This document shows positions 63,193-64,000 of a stretch of 64,000 nucleotides of DNA, in pieces (within the stretch, counting starts at the first letter, position 1; the number at the start of each line of letters is the position of its first letter). The DNA lies in assembly GCA_041390105.1 (NCBI GenBank), contig JAWKQO010000004.1:1-64000 (forward strand), written 5' to 3'. The notes below the pieces were generated by a model. It saw nothing but the letters and a program-made list of their open reading frames with translations. It was not told the DNA's origin and did no database searches. This DNA comes from Gemmatimonadota bacterium (GTDB lineage: Bacteria > Gemmatimonadota > Gemmatimonadetes > Longimicrobiales > Gaopeijiaceae). The position numbers and the translations under genes were made by a program.

Positions 63193-64000
63193 CCGTCCAG
63201 TCCGTACCGGTTCAGTTTGCGGTAGAGTGTCGAAGGATCGATCCCGAGAACCTCGGCCGCACGGGTCTTGTTCCCACCTTCCGCGTGGAGCACCCAGAGA
63301 ATATAGGCCCGCTCCACCACTTCCATGGTCGGATTGGGCGGTGGAGTGTCCTCCACCAGCCGCGGCGCCCGCGCCTCCCGAACGCGCTCCGGCAGCCCCG
63401 CGAGGGTGATCGTGGAGCTCTTGCTGAGCACCGCTGCCCGCTCGAGGGCGTTCTCCAGCTCTCGGACGTTGCCCGGCCAATCGTACTGGGTCAGCCTCTC
63501 CAGCGCTTCGCCGGCGATCTGCAGCTCGCCCCCTTCATCCGTCGTCCGCTGCGCCAGGAAGTGCTCGGCCAGCAGGGGGATGTCGTCGCGCCGCTCACGG
63601 AGCGGCGGGAGCCGCAGCTGGATCACGTTCAGGCGATAATAGAGATCGCTGCGGAAGGTCCCCTTGCGGATCTCCTCCTCCAATTCCCGGTTGGTCGCGG
63701 CCAGGATGCGAACGTCGATGGAGACGGGCTCGGTGGCCCCGACCGGGATCACCTCACGCTCCTGCAGCGCTCTCAGCAGCTTGACCTGGGTCGCCGGGGA
63801 AAGCTCCCCCACCTCGTCGAGGAAGAGGGTCCCACCAGCGGCGGCCACCAGCAGACCTTCCTTGTCGCGCACGGCTCCGGTGAAAGCCCCTTTCACGTGG
63901 CCGAACAACTCGCTCTCCAGAAGACTCTCGGTGAGAGCGCCACAGTTGATCGAAAAGAACGGGCGCTCGGCCCGAGCGGACAGCGCGTGGATGTATCGCG
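63189..64000 (-). CDS. Sigma-54-dependent activator, NtrC family (5' part beyond the window)
   Basis: The reading frame runs off the right edge; 270 codons are visible. Translation continues upstream of any internal start as INCGALTESLLESELFGH, so the gene is truncated by the window, not broken. Present are the GAFTGA loop, Walker B GTLFLDEVGE, RVREAR linker and a C-terminal Fis-type helix-turn-helix (KTRAAEVLGIDPSTLYRKL). Walker A and any receiver or sensor domain lie outside. It is the first visible gene of the glycosyltransferase operon, overlapping GT2 by 4 nt, so it may control glycosylation or pilin genes. Confidence 0.93.
   Translation of the reverse strand, partial: RYIHALSARAERPFFSINCGALTESLLESELFGHVKGAFTGAVRDKEGLLVAAAGGTLFLDEVGELSPATQVKLLRALQEREVIPVGATEPVSIDVRILAATNRELEEEIRKGTFRSDLYYRLNVIQLRLPPLRERRDDIPLLAEHFLAQRTTDEGGELQIAGEALERLTQYDWPGNVRELENALERAAVLSKSSTITLAGLPERVREARAPRLVEDTPPPNPTMEVVERAYILWVLHAEGGNKTRAAEVLGIDPSTLYRKLNRYGLDG

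Overview
The window is a gene-dense, high-GC stretch of a bacterial chromosome with short gaps, many 1-4 nt stop/start overlaps, and frequent GTG and TTG starts. A type IV pilus secretin, two lipoproteins, a Wzx-type flippase and HslUV/HtrA/Lon point to a diderm Gram-negative bacterium. The overall character fits Gemmatimonadota or a related high-GC phylum, but that assignment is an inference from general gene content, not from a marker-gene comparison. No insertion sequence, prophage, CRISPR array or rRNA was seen.

Layout. 140-4006: an ATP-grasp ligase and a phosphosulfolactate synthase-like gene (minus), divergent from a polysaccharide flippase. 4080-12234: a PHP phosphatase and the complete F1Fo-ATP synthase operon (atpZ-I-B-E-F-H-A-G-D-C) on the minus strand, with a good promoter at 12267-12295 and an intercistronic hairpin after atpE. 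12583-15558: MoxR ATPase, CNNM/CorC-type membrane protein and a gamma-carbonic-anhydrase-like protein with a C-terminal zinc ribbon. 15599-21218: prepilin peptidase, rRNA methyltransferase, thiD, purine nucleoside phosphorylase, concentrative nucleoside transporter and rhomboid protease. 21510-31713: a protein-quality-control block on the plus strand (dnaK, HtrA, tRNA-Leu, tig, clpP, clpX, lon, engB), followed by a lipoprotein. 32353-44252: a minus-strand run of housekeeping genes (sigma-54 activator with degenerate receiver, moaB/mog, gcvT, hslU, hslV, xerC, trmFO, topA, aroK, aroC).

44384-58452 is a type IV pilus region: pilMNOPQ plus a large lipoprotein, then a second cluster with two major-pilin-like genes, a PilS/PilR-like two-component pair and four minor pilins (FimT/GspH-, PilV-, PilW- and PilX/GspK-like). 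Upstream of the first pilin is what looks like a complete sigma-54 control region: a 19-nt dyad about 108 bp upstream of a GG-N10-GC promoter, and a leader with two hairpins. Motor genes (pilB, pilT, pilC) are not in the window; the prepilin peptidase is, 36 kb away.

58731-64000 holds two TMTC-like membrane glycosyltransferases with TPR tails, a polyprenyl-phosphate-mannose-synthase-like GT2 and a sigma-54 activator cut by the window edge, all overlapping in one minus-strand operon directly upstream of the pilin genes. The most interesting hypothesis is that this four-gene unit is a lipid-linked-sugar O-glycosylation system that decorates the pilins or other envelope proteins. Other points of note are the sulfonate-type pair at the left end, the unusual carbonic-anhydrase-like fusion and an epsilon subunit without its inhibitory C-terminal domain.
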